Origin: Legionella saoudiensis
GTDB taxonomy: Bacteria > Pseudomonadota > Gammaproteobacteria > Legionellales > Legionellaceae
NCBI RefSeq assembly: GCF_001465875.1
Contig: NZ_LN901322.1
Span: 1-64,000, forward strand
Direction of reading: 5' to 3'
Length of the DNA stretch: 64,000 bases
The notes under the pieces are model-generated. The model ran no database searches. It was not told the DNA's origin and saw only the letters and a program-made list of their open reading frames with translations. Made by a program: the position numbers and the translations under genes. The stretch's first letter is position 1. Each line of letters begins with the position of its first letter. Shown one piece after another: positions 16,565-24,109 of this stretch.

Positions 16565-16776
16565 CAGAACTTGCCACGAATTAATGTGTATCCCGTTCAG
16601 GAGATCCTCGCGGCACTTGTAATAAGGTACTTCGCAAAAATTTTTTAAGTATTCTTAGTGCTATGATTCTGAGAAAAGGAAAACCCTATATTTCGCAAAG
16701 ATACTCCAAAGAAATAAAACTAAATGATATTCTTGAAAAAAAGCCTTAGATTTGATTATCAAAAAGGGCCGCATCA

Positions 16777-18222
16777 ATGCGTACTAAATTATTTAAGTTA
16801 TTAAAATCACTTACGAAGTTTGTCTGCTTAGGCCTTATAATTTTGCTGGGCTTAAGGGTAGTTGATTCGCAACGTGGCCCCGCATTGGAACTATGGCATA
16901 CTTATGTACCCAAAGAAAAACAAGCTAAAGAGCTGGATAAACTAAATTGGGGTGAATACATAAGAATAGAAAATACTCTTTTTAATGCAGTACGAATAGA
17001 AGTAACTGAGAAATTAACTAATAAACAACGTATCCCGGGAAATCGGTATTTTTATGGCAGCCCTGTTTATCCGGAAAAATTCGCTACCGATTGGAATCGC
17101 TCATATATACTGGAACCTCAAAGTCCCGCTGTTGGGGCGGTTATACTCTTACATGGATTAACTGATTCTCCATATAGTCTGCGCCATATTGCCAAACGAT
17201 ATGTAGCCCATGGCTATGTCGCAATAGCGATTAGACTACCGGCGCATGGCACCGTACCCGCCGCATTAACAGATGTCAAATGGGAAGATTGGCTCGCAGC
17301 AACCCGGCTCGCTGTGCGTGAAGCACGAAGACGCATAGGACCATCACAACCTCTACATCTTGTAGGTTTTTCTAATGGAGGAGCATTGGCGTTAAAGTAT
17401 GCTCTTGACTCTATTGAAAATAATCAATTAAAAAAACCAGATAAGATCATCTTGATTTCACCAATGATTGGAATTACCCGTTTTGCTCGCTTTGCAGGCT
17501 TTGCTGCCTTACCCGCTATTTTACCCCCATTTGCAAAAGCAGCTTGGCTCAATATACTTCCTGAATTTAATCCCTTTAAATATAATTCTTTTCCAGTCAA
17601 TGGAGCAAGACAGTCGCATCGTTTAACGGCCGCCTTACAACAACAAATAGTACGCCTTGCCAATGAAAATCGGCTGATAGAACTTCCTCCGGTGTTAACG
17701 TTCCAGTCGGTAATGGATTTTACCGTGAGTACGAGTGCCATAATTACAGCTTTTTATGCTAACCTTCCGGCAAATGGTAGTGAACTGGTATTATTTGATT
17801 TGAATAGGGCCGCCAAATTAGGTCTTTTATTACGCCCTTCAGCAGATACGGCAGTGACCAGGCTTTTAAATGACCCTCCGCGCAAATTTCGCAGCGTAAT
17901 TATTACTAATGCGAATGAGGGCAGTATTGATGTAGTTGAACGAGTTACTGAGGCTGGAGCAGTAAATGAACGCATTTCCCCTCTAGAGTTAACTTATCCA
18001 CGCGATGTTTACTCCTTGTCTCATGTGGCGCTTCCTTTTCCCATAAACGATAGCCTATATGGCCTTTCTCCTGATTCAAATGAATATGGCGTGCAACTAG
18101 GGACTATCGCTTCACGGGGCGAGCGACAGGTGCTCATTGTAAGCCTGGATTCAATCCTTCGTCTTTCGTCCAATCCGTTTTTTCCCTACATGATTAAACG
18201 GATAGAAGAGAATATTCCCTAA
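16777..18222 (+). CDS. Membrane-anchored alpha/beta hydrolase (lipase/esterase-like)
   Basis: 481 residues. An N-terminal hydrophobic segment (FVCLGLIILLGLRVV, residues 15-30) suggests a membrane anchor with the enzyme outside the cytoplasm. The hydrolase core begins at about residue 115: VILLHGLTDSPYSLR (oxyanion HG), a nucleophile elbow in VGFSNGG, and SLSHVALPFP as the likely histidine region. Length is larger than a minimal hydrolase (about 280), with extra sequence at both ends. It stands alone on the plus strand. Substrate unknown; a lipid or other ester is likely. Confidence 0.75.
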   Translation: MRTKLFKLLKSLTKFVCLGLIILLGLRVVDSQRGPALELWHTYVPKEKQAKELDKLNWGEYIRIENTLFNAVRIEVTEKLTNKQRIPGNRYFYGSPVYPEKFATDWNRSYILEPQSPAVGAVILLHGLTDSPYSLRHIAKRYVAHGYVAIAIRLPAHGTVPAALTDVKWEDWLAATRLAVREARRRIGPSQPLHLVGFSNGGALALKYALDSIENNQLKKPDKIILISPMIGITRFARFAGFAALPAILPPFAKAAWLNILPEFNPFKYNSFPVNGARQSHRLTAALQQQIVRLANENRLIELPPVLTFQSVMDFTVSTSAIITAFYANLPANGSELVLFDLNRAAKLGLLLRPSADTAVTRLLNDPPRKFRSVIITNANEGSIDVVERVTEAGAVNERISPLELTYPRDVYSLSHVALPFPINDSLYGLSPDSNEYGVQLGTIASRGERQVLIVSLDSILRLSSNPFFPYMIKRIEENIP

Positions 18223-18264
18223 ACCCTCCAAGGGCTTAGTGTAAGCTGAAAAGAACGTTCCTTT

Positions 18265-18897
18265 TTACGAGGAAGGATCATTCTGAAGGAGGCAGAAGTT
18301 CTCTGTTATACGGTTTATTAAGTTTATTTTAATTGCAGGCCATTCGGAACGCAGAATGCTAAAAACTATGGTGTCTGTAACTACATTATTGTGAAGAATC
18401 ATATGCTGGCGTAACAGGCCTTCTTCTGTAGCGCCCAATTTCTTAATGGCATGATAGGAGCGGCTATTACGTGAGTCGGTACCTAATTCAACGCGGTTAA
18501 TATCCCAGCATTCAAAGGCTTGAGTTAACATTAATAATTTCGCTTCAGGGTTTATTTTGCTACCCCAGCGATTAGGGGTATACCAACTATAACCTAAGGA
18601 AAGACTCTTGTTTTCTAATTGAATTGCGTAATAAGCCGTAGCACCTACGATAGTTTGGCTTATTTTGCAGCGTACGACATAAGTAATTTGCTCCCCAGTA
18701 ACCATTTTATCCAAGCAGCCATCAAACCAAGAATCAAAAAAAGTTTTCGTAGCTTTTTGCGGCATGTATTGCCATATTTCCTCATAATCAGCAGCTTCAG
18801 ATAACGGTTCTCGATGTTGAGTTGTTATAGGTTCGAGTTGGATAAGACTACCGTTTAAAACATCATTTTCTGATAGGAGTATTTTTGTTGCAGACAT
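18265..18897 (-). CDS. GNAT-family N-acetyltransferase (RimJ/RimL type)
   Basis: 210 residues. Features of the RimJ/RimL group: LIQLEPITTQHREPL near the start, YVVRCK--TIVGATAYY, LSLGYSWYTPNRWGSKINPEAK, and NRVELGTDSRNSRSYHAIKKLGA, which contains the acetyl-CoA-binding loop. Transfers acetyl from acetyl-CoA to an amine of a protein or small molecule. It is 23 bp downstream of the queuosine-precursor transporter gene on the same strand and could share its transcript. Confidence 0.85.
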   Translation of the reverse strand: MSATKILLSENDVLNGSLIQLEPITTQHREPLSEAADYEEIWQYMPQKATKTFFDSWFDGCLDKMVTGEQITYVVRCKISQTIVGATAYYAIQLENKSLSLGYSWYTPNRWGSKINPEAKLLMLTQAFECWDINRVELGTDSRNSRSYHAIKKLGATEEGLLRQHMILHNNVVTDTIVFSILRSEWPAIKINLINRITENFCLLQNDPSS

Positions 18898-18920
18898 GAA
18901 TATGTCCCTGTAATGAATAA

Positions 18921-19658
18921 TTATGCTGTAACTGTATTTGGATTTTTAATATTAAAAAAGTGTAACACAAAGCCATATACGGGAACAAAGGCTAATAGGC
19001 TAATGATGATTTTAAAACAGACATCAACCAGTGCTATTTCCGGCCAATGTTGATTTAAAAAAGGATTGCTACTGTGATAAAACGCAATAGTAAAAAACAA
19101 CAGAGTATCTATTACATTACCTATCGTAGTGGAAATAGCCGGAGCAATCCACCAAGAAGAGCTCTTACGCAAACGCTGAAAAATAAAGACATCCAATAGC
19201 TGCCCTATGGTATAAGCAACAAAACATGCTAATGCAATTCGCAACGGCATATAGTGTAAAGCGAATATATTATCCCAGCTTAATGGGGCCATAATTTCCA
19301 GAGAGCTTGCTATAAAATAAGAGATAAGTAGCCCGGGAAGCATGCTGATGAAAATAATATTTCGTGATGTTTTAGCACTAGATAGTCGGGTAGTCAGATC
19401 GGTCAAGATAAAAATGAACGGATAAGTAAACGCACCCCAAGTTGTGTGATAACCTAAAATCTCAAAAGGGTATTGGACTAAGATATTACTGATGGTTATT
19501 AAAAAAATATGACAAACAGTAAGATGCTTAAGCGGTGACGTTTTATGCTGAATCAACTGAGTACTCTCTAGTTTATAAATCTTAAGATCCCAAAGCTTAC
19601 GCTTATATAGGCTGCTGAAGTTTACGTTTTCTTCGTGTATTAAGTCAACCATTTGCAT
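18921..19658 (-). CDS. yhhQ: Queuosine precursor (7-cyano-7-deazaguanine) transporter, YhhQ family
   Basis: 245 residues with six hydrophobic segments. Conserved YhhQ strings are seen: ILGYHTTWGAFTYPFIFILT-DLTTRL, YTIGQLLDVFIF-RLR, STTIGNVIDTLLFF and IALVDVCFKIIIS. The transporter imports preQ0/preQ1 for synthesis of the tRNA base queuosine. The annotated start gives about 45 extra N-terminal residues compared with E. coli YhhQ and has no clear ribosome site, so the true start could lie downstream at a non-ATG codon. No preQ1 riboswitch was recognised. Confidence 0.88.
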   Translation of the reverse strand: MQMVDLIHEENVNFSSLYKRKLWDLKIYKLESTQLIQHKTSPLKHLTVCHIFLITISNILVQYPFEILGYHTTWGAFTYPFIFILTDLTTRLSSAKTSRNIIFISMLPGLLISYFIASSLEIMAPLSWDNIFALHYMPLRIALACFVAYTIGQLLDVFIFQRLRKSSSWWIAPAISTTIGNVIDTLLFFTIAFYHSSNPFLNQHWPEIALVDVCFKIIISLLAFVPVYGFVLHFFNIKNPNTVTA

Positions 19659-19711
19659 TTTTTTTGTGCGAAGTAAATCGTTGCTGAGCCCTATTTAAAG
19701 AATGGCTATAT

Positions 19712-19740
19712 TTGCATTTGAAAAAAAATGAGCATATAAT
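19712..19740 (+). promoter_or_regulatory. Sigma-70 promoter of the Xre/RES toxin-antitoxin operon
   Basis: TTGCAT (19712-19717), 17-base spacer, TATAAT (19735-19740). The spacing is ideal and the -10 is perfect. Transcription would start about 20 bp before the antitoxin ATG at 19768. Confidence 0.7.
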
Positions 19741-19752
19741 TTCATATGAAAT
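19739..19752. promoter_or_regulatory. 14-bp palindromic operator overlapping the -10 of the TA promoter
   Basis: ATTTCATATGAAAT is a perfect 14-bp palindrome that overlaps the last two bases of the -10 hexamer and the expected transcription start. This is the expected position for autorepression by an Xre-type antitoxin. The sequence is seen; the binding is inferred. Confidence 0.55.
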
Positions 19753-19767
19753 GTAAAAGAGGTCTTT

Positions 19768-20142
19768 ATGAAAACTTCCTTAAAGAATGAGCATCAAAAA
19801 GAGCTGGTTTTAACTAAGGCTATTTTAAAATTAGCTGATTTTTATAATTTAACTGGGAAAGATTTACATAGCATTATTGGTGTTAGTGAATCAACGATTA
19901 CTCGTTTAAGCCAAGGTAAAGCATTCCTATCGCCGACCACTAAAGAAGGAGAAATCGCATTACTCCTTTTAAGGGTATACAGAGGATTAAATTCCTTGCT
20001 GGGCAATAATCATGACAAAGCAAAATTATGGTTAAATAGTCATAATAATTATTTCAACCAAAAGCCCATAGAGCACTTAAAGACCGTTACCGGTTTAGTT
20101 GATGTAGTAAATTATATCGATGCGATGCGTGGTAAATTATGA
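19768..20142 (+). CDS. Xre/MbcA/ParS-type antitoxin (DUF2384)
   Basis: 124 residues. N-terminal helix-turn-helix (DLHSIIGVSESTITRLSQGK) and a C-terminal toxin-binding segment with the DUF2384 pattern (AKLWLNSHNNYFNQKPIEHL, TVTGLVDVVNYIDAMRGKL). It neutralises the RES toxin encoded next and usually represses its own promoter; a palindrome overlaps that promoter here. The stop overlaps the toxin start by 4 bp (ATGA). AGAGGTC precedes the ATG. Confidence 0.9.
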   Translation: MKTSLKNEHQKELVLTKAILKLADFYNLTGKDLHSIIGVSESTITRLSQGKAFLSPTTKEGEIALLLLRVYRGLNSLLGNNHDKAKLWLNSHNNYFNQKPIEHLKTVTGLVDVVNYIDAMRGKL

Positions 20143-20861
20143 ATATATGGAAGTTGTGTGAAGGCAATCAATTCATCAGTAGCATTTCTGTTGAACCTTG
20201 GAGAGTGGTAGAGGATCAACATATTTTAAGCTCCCGTGATTTAGTAGACTCCATTGAAGAGCATGATCTATTAGAAGAATTAATCGAAGAATCAAAACCC
20301 TTAATTGAAAAGGGAAAAAATTATTTAATATTTACCCCTTTTCGATATCCGCCATTAAAATATGGTTCTCGCTTTGGTACTACGTGTGAGCCTTCACTCT
20401 GGTATGGCTCTTTGCAACTTGAAACTGCGTTTACGGAAGTAGCATATTACCGATTAAAATTTTTCGCAGATACAAGCGCTGATTTAGGCTACATAGAAAT
20501 TTCCATGACCGCATTTACCGCATTAATAGCCAGTAATAGGGGCATAGACTTAACTGAGGAACCTTTTAAACAATATACGCCCTATATTTCCGACAAAAAT
20601 ACTTACGACCATAGCCAACTATTAGGCGCTCAGATGAGAGCGGATAATATAGAAGTATTTATTTATAATTCAGCACGAACCACGGCACTAACTAAAAATA
20701 TAGCAGCCTTTACCCAATCTGTTTTCCAATGCAAAAAAAGTCAATATGTGCATCAAGAGCAGAAATGGAAATGTTTTGCTAATCGACATAGCATAGAGTT
20801 TACACGTAGAGAGCTTAAAGCGAATCAACGATTTTCTTTTACGGCAGAGAATTTTTGCTAA
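20139..20861 (+). CDS. RES-domain toxin
   Basis: 240 residues with the RES-domain signature: FRYPPLKYGSRFG with the conserved Arg/Tyr, and SLWYGSLQLETAFTEVAYYR with the conserved Glu/Ser region. RES toxins resemble ADP-ribosyltransferases and deplete or cleave NAD+, stopping growth. It overlaps the antitoxin by 4 bp for coupled translation. Slightly longer than minimal RES toxins (about 150-160 aa), as the C-terminus extends through QKWKCFANRHSIEF. Confidence 0.88.
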   Translation: MNIWKLCEGNQFISSISVEPWRVVEDQHILSSRDLVDSIEEHDLLEELIEESKPLIEKGKNYLIFTPFRYPPLKYGSRFGTTCEPSLWYGSLQLETAFTEVAYYRLKFFADTSADLGYIEISMTAFTALIASNRGIDLTEEPFKQYTPYISDKNTYDHSQLLGAQMRADNIEVFIYNSARTTALTKNIAAFTQSVFQCKKSQYVHQEQKWKCFANRHSIEFTRRELKANQRFSFTAENFC

Positions 20862-20929
20862 GCCGGTAGAACTTTAAAATATAAGTTATGGCTCGCATAT
20901 GCGAATGAGTCAATTTGACAGGAGGTCTA

Positions 20930-22273
20930 GTGAGTACAAAAGTGAAGCTTTTGACGATTCTTTTTGCCAGTTGCGCACTCTTTTTTACTGGGGCGAGGGC
21001 GCAAGAGAAACCAAGTTTTATCCTCTTCGAAAAGGTGCGTATCTTTGATGGAAAAACCCCCACACTTTCAGGGCTCTCCTATGTTCTCGTTCACCATAAC
21101 ATTATTGAACGAATTTCAAATACCCCCATTCCTGTAAGTAATCCTGCAGATACTCAAGTCGTTAATGGTAACGGAAGAGTGCTGATGCCTGGCCTCAGTG
21201 ACATGCATTGGCATGCGATGCTTGTCCGTCCCACACCTAATCAAATCATATCAAACGACATTGGATACACTACATTATTAGCAGGTGCAGAAGCCACCGC
21301 CACGCTGATGCGAGGATTTACAACGGTCAGAGATATGGGTGGTCCTGTCTTTGCACTTAAGCAAGCCATTGATGAAAATATTGTCCCTGGTCCGCGTATT
21401 TACCCATCAGGCGCGATTATCACAACTACTGGAGGTCATGGGGATTTCCGCGAACTCTGGGAGTTGCCGCGAAGCCCTGGGGCAATGAGTCGTGTGGAGC
21501 ATCTGGGTGGGAGTGTAATTGCAGATAGCCCAGATGAAGTGCGAAAACGTACGCGTGAACAGCTCATGCAGGGTGCATCTCAAATCAAACTGACTGCAGG
21601 TGGTGGTGTAGCCTCACCTCTTACCCCCCTTGATATCACCACCTTTACTGAAGCTGAATTACGAGCAGCTGTTGAGGCAGCTTCCGGGTGGGGAACTTAT
21701 GTGGCTACTCATGCCTATACGCCGAGTGCCATCCATCGTTCAATAATGGCAGGTGTCAAAGTAATTGAGCATGGCCACCTTATGGATGAAGTGACGGCAA
21801 AACTCATGGCTGAAAAAAACATCTGGCTAAGTACCCAGCCCTTTGTTGACCTCGGTGGTGCAGCCATGCTTTCACCTACGCAACAAAAACAGATGCATCA
21901 AATCATTCAGGGCACTAATTCCATGTACGAGTTGGTGAAGAAATTCAAGATCAAAACTGGTTTTGGGACAGATATTCTCTTCTCAAAAGCATTGGCAGAG
22001 CGTCAGGGGCAAGCTATTGTTGATCTCACACGCTGGTTTACTCCTGCAGAAGCCCTTATCATGGCAACTTCTGTCAATGGCGAATTACTGGCGCTTTCCG
22101 GAGCCCGGAATCCTTATCCAGGAAAATTGGGTGTTGTCGAAAAAGGTGCATTGGCTGACCTTCTTCTGGTCGATGGTAATCCCTTGCAAGATATTAATAT
22201 CATTGCAGATCCCACGCACAAGTTTTTCATTATTATGAAAGATGGGGTTATCTATAAGAACACCATACCTTGA
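20930..22273 (+). CDS. Secreted metal-dependent amidohydrolase (imidazolonepropionase-like/Xaa-Pro dipeptidase group)
   Basis: The GTG at 20930 is chosen as start because AGGAGGT ends 3 bases before it; the in-frame TTG at 20915 lies upstream of that ribosome site. The product has a signal peptide (VKLLTILFASCALFFTGARA, cleavage expected before QEKPS). The amidohydrolase barrel shows the metal motif DMHWHA (HxH), a lysine in IKLTAGGG, YVATHAYTP, VIEHGHLMD, and a late Asp in TGFGTDILF. The C-terminal GKLGVVEKGALADLLLVDGN is typical for the superfamily. Members of this exported group hydrolyse C-terminal proline- or arginine-type dipeptides; exact substrate unknown. Confidence 0.85.
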   Translation: MSTKVKLLTILFASCALFFTGARAQEKPSFILFEKVRIFDGKTPTLSGLSYVLVHHNIIERISNTPIPVSNPADTQVVNGNGRVLMPGLSDMHWHAMLVRPTPNQIISNDIGYTTLLAGAEATATLMRGFTTVRDMGGPVFALKQAIDENIVPGPRIYPSGAIITTTGGHGDFRELWELPRSPGAMSRVEHLGGSVIADSPDEVRKRTREQLMQGASQIKLTAGGGVASPLTPLDITTFTEAELRAAVEAASGWGTYVATHAYTPSAIHRSIMAGVKVIEHGHLMDEVTAKLMAEKNIWLSTQPFVDLGGAAMLSPTQQKQMHQIIQGTNSMYELVKKFKIKTGFGTDILFSKALAERQGQAIVDLTRWFTPAEALIMATSVNGELLALSGARNPYPGKLGVVEKGALADLLLVDGNPLQDINIIADPTHKFFIIMKDGVIYKNTIP

Positions 22274-22327
22274 TTGGCATTCATATAGATTCGAGCAAAA
22301 TGAAACCATAAAAACTGGAATTTACTC

Positions 22328-22356
22328 CTTGAATTTTTAGCAAAGCAACCCTATAT
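22328..22356 (+). promoter_or_regulatory. Sigma-32 (RpoH) heat-shock promoter
   Basis: CTTGAA at 22328-22333, 15-base spacer and CCCTATAT at 22349-22356, close to the RpoH consensus CTTGAA-N(11-16)-CCCCATNT. It lies 36 bp upstream of the hsp20 ATG. Confidence 0.75.
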
Positions 22357-22391
22357 GTAGATTATCCATAAACCATAATCAAGGAGAGCAT

Positions 22392-22835
22392 ATGAACAGT
22401 TTAAGAAAGTCACCCTTTCCATTGTACCGTGAAATGGGTAGTTTGCTGAATGATTTTTTTAACTTACAGCAAGGAGAAGATGCTTCATTTATCGAAACAA
22501 GTACTTGGATGCCTTTGGTCGATATTAAAGAAGAAAAGGACTGCTTTCTGGTTTTAGCAGATCTTCCTGGGGTTAAAAAAGAGGATGTTTCTATTTCTTT
22601 AGAAGAGCATGTGCTGACTTTAAAAGGTGAACGCAATTTTGAAAAAACAGAAGAGCGTGAAGGCTATACTCGAAGAGAGAGAGCTCAAGGGCAATTTTAT
22701 CGTCGATTTAGCCTGCCACAAACTGCCGATGATGCGAAAATCACCGCACGTTATGCACATGGTGTATTGGAAATAAGAATTCCTAAAAAAGAAACAGCTC
22801 CTGAGAAAAAAATAGAAATAAAAGTGGAAGAGTAA
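22392..22835 (+). CDS. Small heat-shock protein, Hsp20 family
   Basis: 147 residues: short N-terminal arm, alpha-crystallin domain at about 40-135 (WMPLVDIKEEKDCFLVLADL, GVKKEDVSISLEEHVLTLKG, RYAHGVLEIRIPK) and a short tail. It lacks a clear C-terminal I-x-I beyond IEIKV. It is an ATP-independent holdase that binds unfolding proteins. Start supported by AAGGAG eight bases upstream; a sigma-32 promoter precedes it and an intrinsic terminator follows. Confidence 0.92.
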   Translation: MNSLRKSPFPLYREMGSLLNDFFNLQQGEDASFIETSTWMPLVDIKEEKDCFLVLADLPGVKKEDVSISLEEHVLTLKGERNFEKTEEREGYTRRERAQGQFYRRFSLPQTADDAKITARYAHGVLEIRIPKKETAPEKKIEIKVEE

Positions 22836-22867
22836 GGTTACCGGCCTTTGGTAGATTTTTTCCAAAT

Positions 22868-22904
22868 ACAGTAACGCCACTTAAATGGGCGTTACTGTCC
22901 TTTT
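22868..22904 (+). terminator. Rho-independent terminator of hsp20
   Basis: Perfect 11-bp stem ACAGTAACGCC / GGCGTTACTGT with a 9-base loop, followed by CCTTTTAATT. It begins 33 bp after the hsp20 stop and separates it from the convergent nucleoside hydrolase gene. Confidence 0.85.
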
Positions 22905-23967
22905 AATTCATCGTAAATTCTATTGAATTAAATGTCTCCCCAGGAGTTGCTAGCCTATTTCCTGCAAAAAATCGATCGCGAAGTAAAACTCCGTGAGAAA
23001 CATCTTGCTTGTGTGCTAGGTTGGTTTTTAATAATTTTACGAAAAGCTCATAAGCTGAGGTAGGATCAAGTAATTTCATAGCTACATAAACAGGAGGTAC
23101 GTCAATGATTGGTCTCTCATTTATTTTCGTCTGACCGGTGCTTAAATCAACACTAATCGGTAATTTCTCAAATTCTGCCATGGAGGGATTTAAGGTTATC
23201 ATTGCAGACAAACTATCCCAAAATTGTAATTTCTCATAAAACAATTTTTCCCCCATGCCCTTTAATAAAGACGTGAGCATATCTCGAACTAATTTTAGAG
23301 GGGGTAATGTTTCATCGGCTAAACGTTTATAAAAAGCTTTGGTCATGGGCATTTGGCGAGTAATGTCTATGGGGACAAGCATTATCTGAAGATTTTTGGA
23401 GCTAAAAACAATGTCTGCAGCTTTTCGATCAGCATAAATATTCCATTCCGCAACTAAATTATCGGTGTCAAAAATCAAGTCTGTGATATTTCCTGCCACC
23501 TTTACTGCTCCACCCATAATCACTAATTTTTCAATTTTATCTACACAATGAGGATATTGAGTTAGTAGCTGGGCAATATTTGTTAATGGGCCTGTGGCAA
23601 CAATGGTAGTTTTCTCACTGCTAGACATCAGGGTTTTATAAATTAATTCCACTGCAGAATTGGTAATTTCAGAGTTAGTACTTGGAGGTACATCCGTATC
23701 ATCTAAAATATTATCTGCTTCTTTGGTAATAAACTCAGGGAATGGAGTAGCAAAAAGAGGATTCACAGGTCTATTATCACCATAGGCTACAGGGATTTTT
23801 TTCAAAGGGTTTAAAGCTTGGCACACTCGCTCCAAGTTCAACGCGCCAGTCGAGGTCGTCGATTCTCCATAAGTTACGGTTACAGCCGCCACATCGGAAT
23901 TAAGCAATAATAAAGCTAATGCCATTATGTCTTCATATGCTGCATCACTATCATGTATTATTCTCAT
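22903..23967 (-). CDS. Divergent nucleoside hydrolase-like protein
   Basis: 354 residues of the inosine/uridine-preferring nucleoside hydrolase fold: LALLLLNSDVAAVTVTYGES, VCQALN---IPVAYG, IVATGPLTNIAQLL, LVIMGGAVKVAGN and WNIYADRKAADIVF. The N-terminal calcium motif, normally DTDPGxDD, reads D6-S-D-A-A-Y-E-D, so Gly is lost and one Asp is Glu. The late catalytic His-Asp pair reads FWDS, with Trp in place of His. The fold is clear, but activity on normal nucleosides is uncertain. No signal peptide. Alone on the minus strand. Confidence 0.78.
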   Translation of the reverse strand: MRIIHDSDAAYEDIMALALLLLNSDVAAVTVTYGESTTSTGALNLERVCQALNPLKKIPVAYGDNRPVNPLFATPFPEFITKEADNILDDTDVPPSTNSEITNSAVELIYKTLMSSSEKTTIVATGPLTNIAQLLTQYPHCVDKIEKLVIMGGAVKVAGNITDLIFDTDNLVAEWNIYADRKAADIVFSSKNLQIMLVPIDITRQMPMTKAFYKRLADETLPPLKLVRDMLTSLLKGMGEKLFYEKLQFWDSLSAMITLNPSMAEFEKLPISVDLSTGQTKINERPIIDVPPVYVAMKLLDPTSAYELFVKLLKTNLAHKQDVSHGVLLRDRFFAGNRLATPGETFNSIEFTMN

Positions 23968-24109
23968 TCATATCTTCCTGATTTTACTTGGAATTGCATG
24001 GTAAGATATTCTGGTTGAATCTACAACGAGCAGGTACAATTAAGAATTTAGGTGATACTATGTGGAGTAAAAATGGCATGCTGTGCCAACCAGTTCTTAC
24101 TCCAATTTT

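Noticed and set aside
16663-16749. 28-codon frame beginning MILRKGKPYISQ
   Set aside because: No ribosome site and no neighbouring support; left as non-coding.
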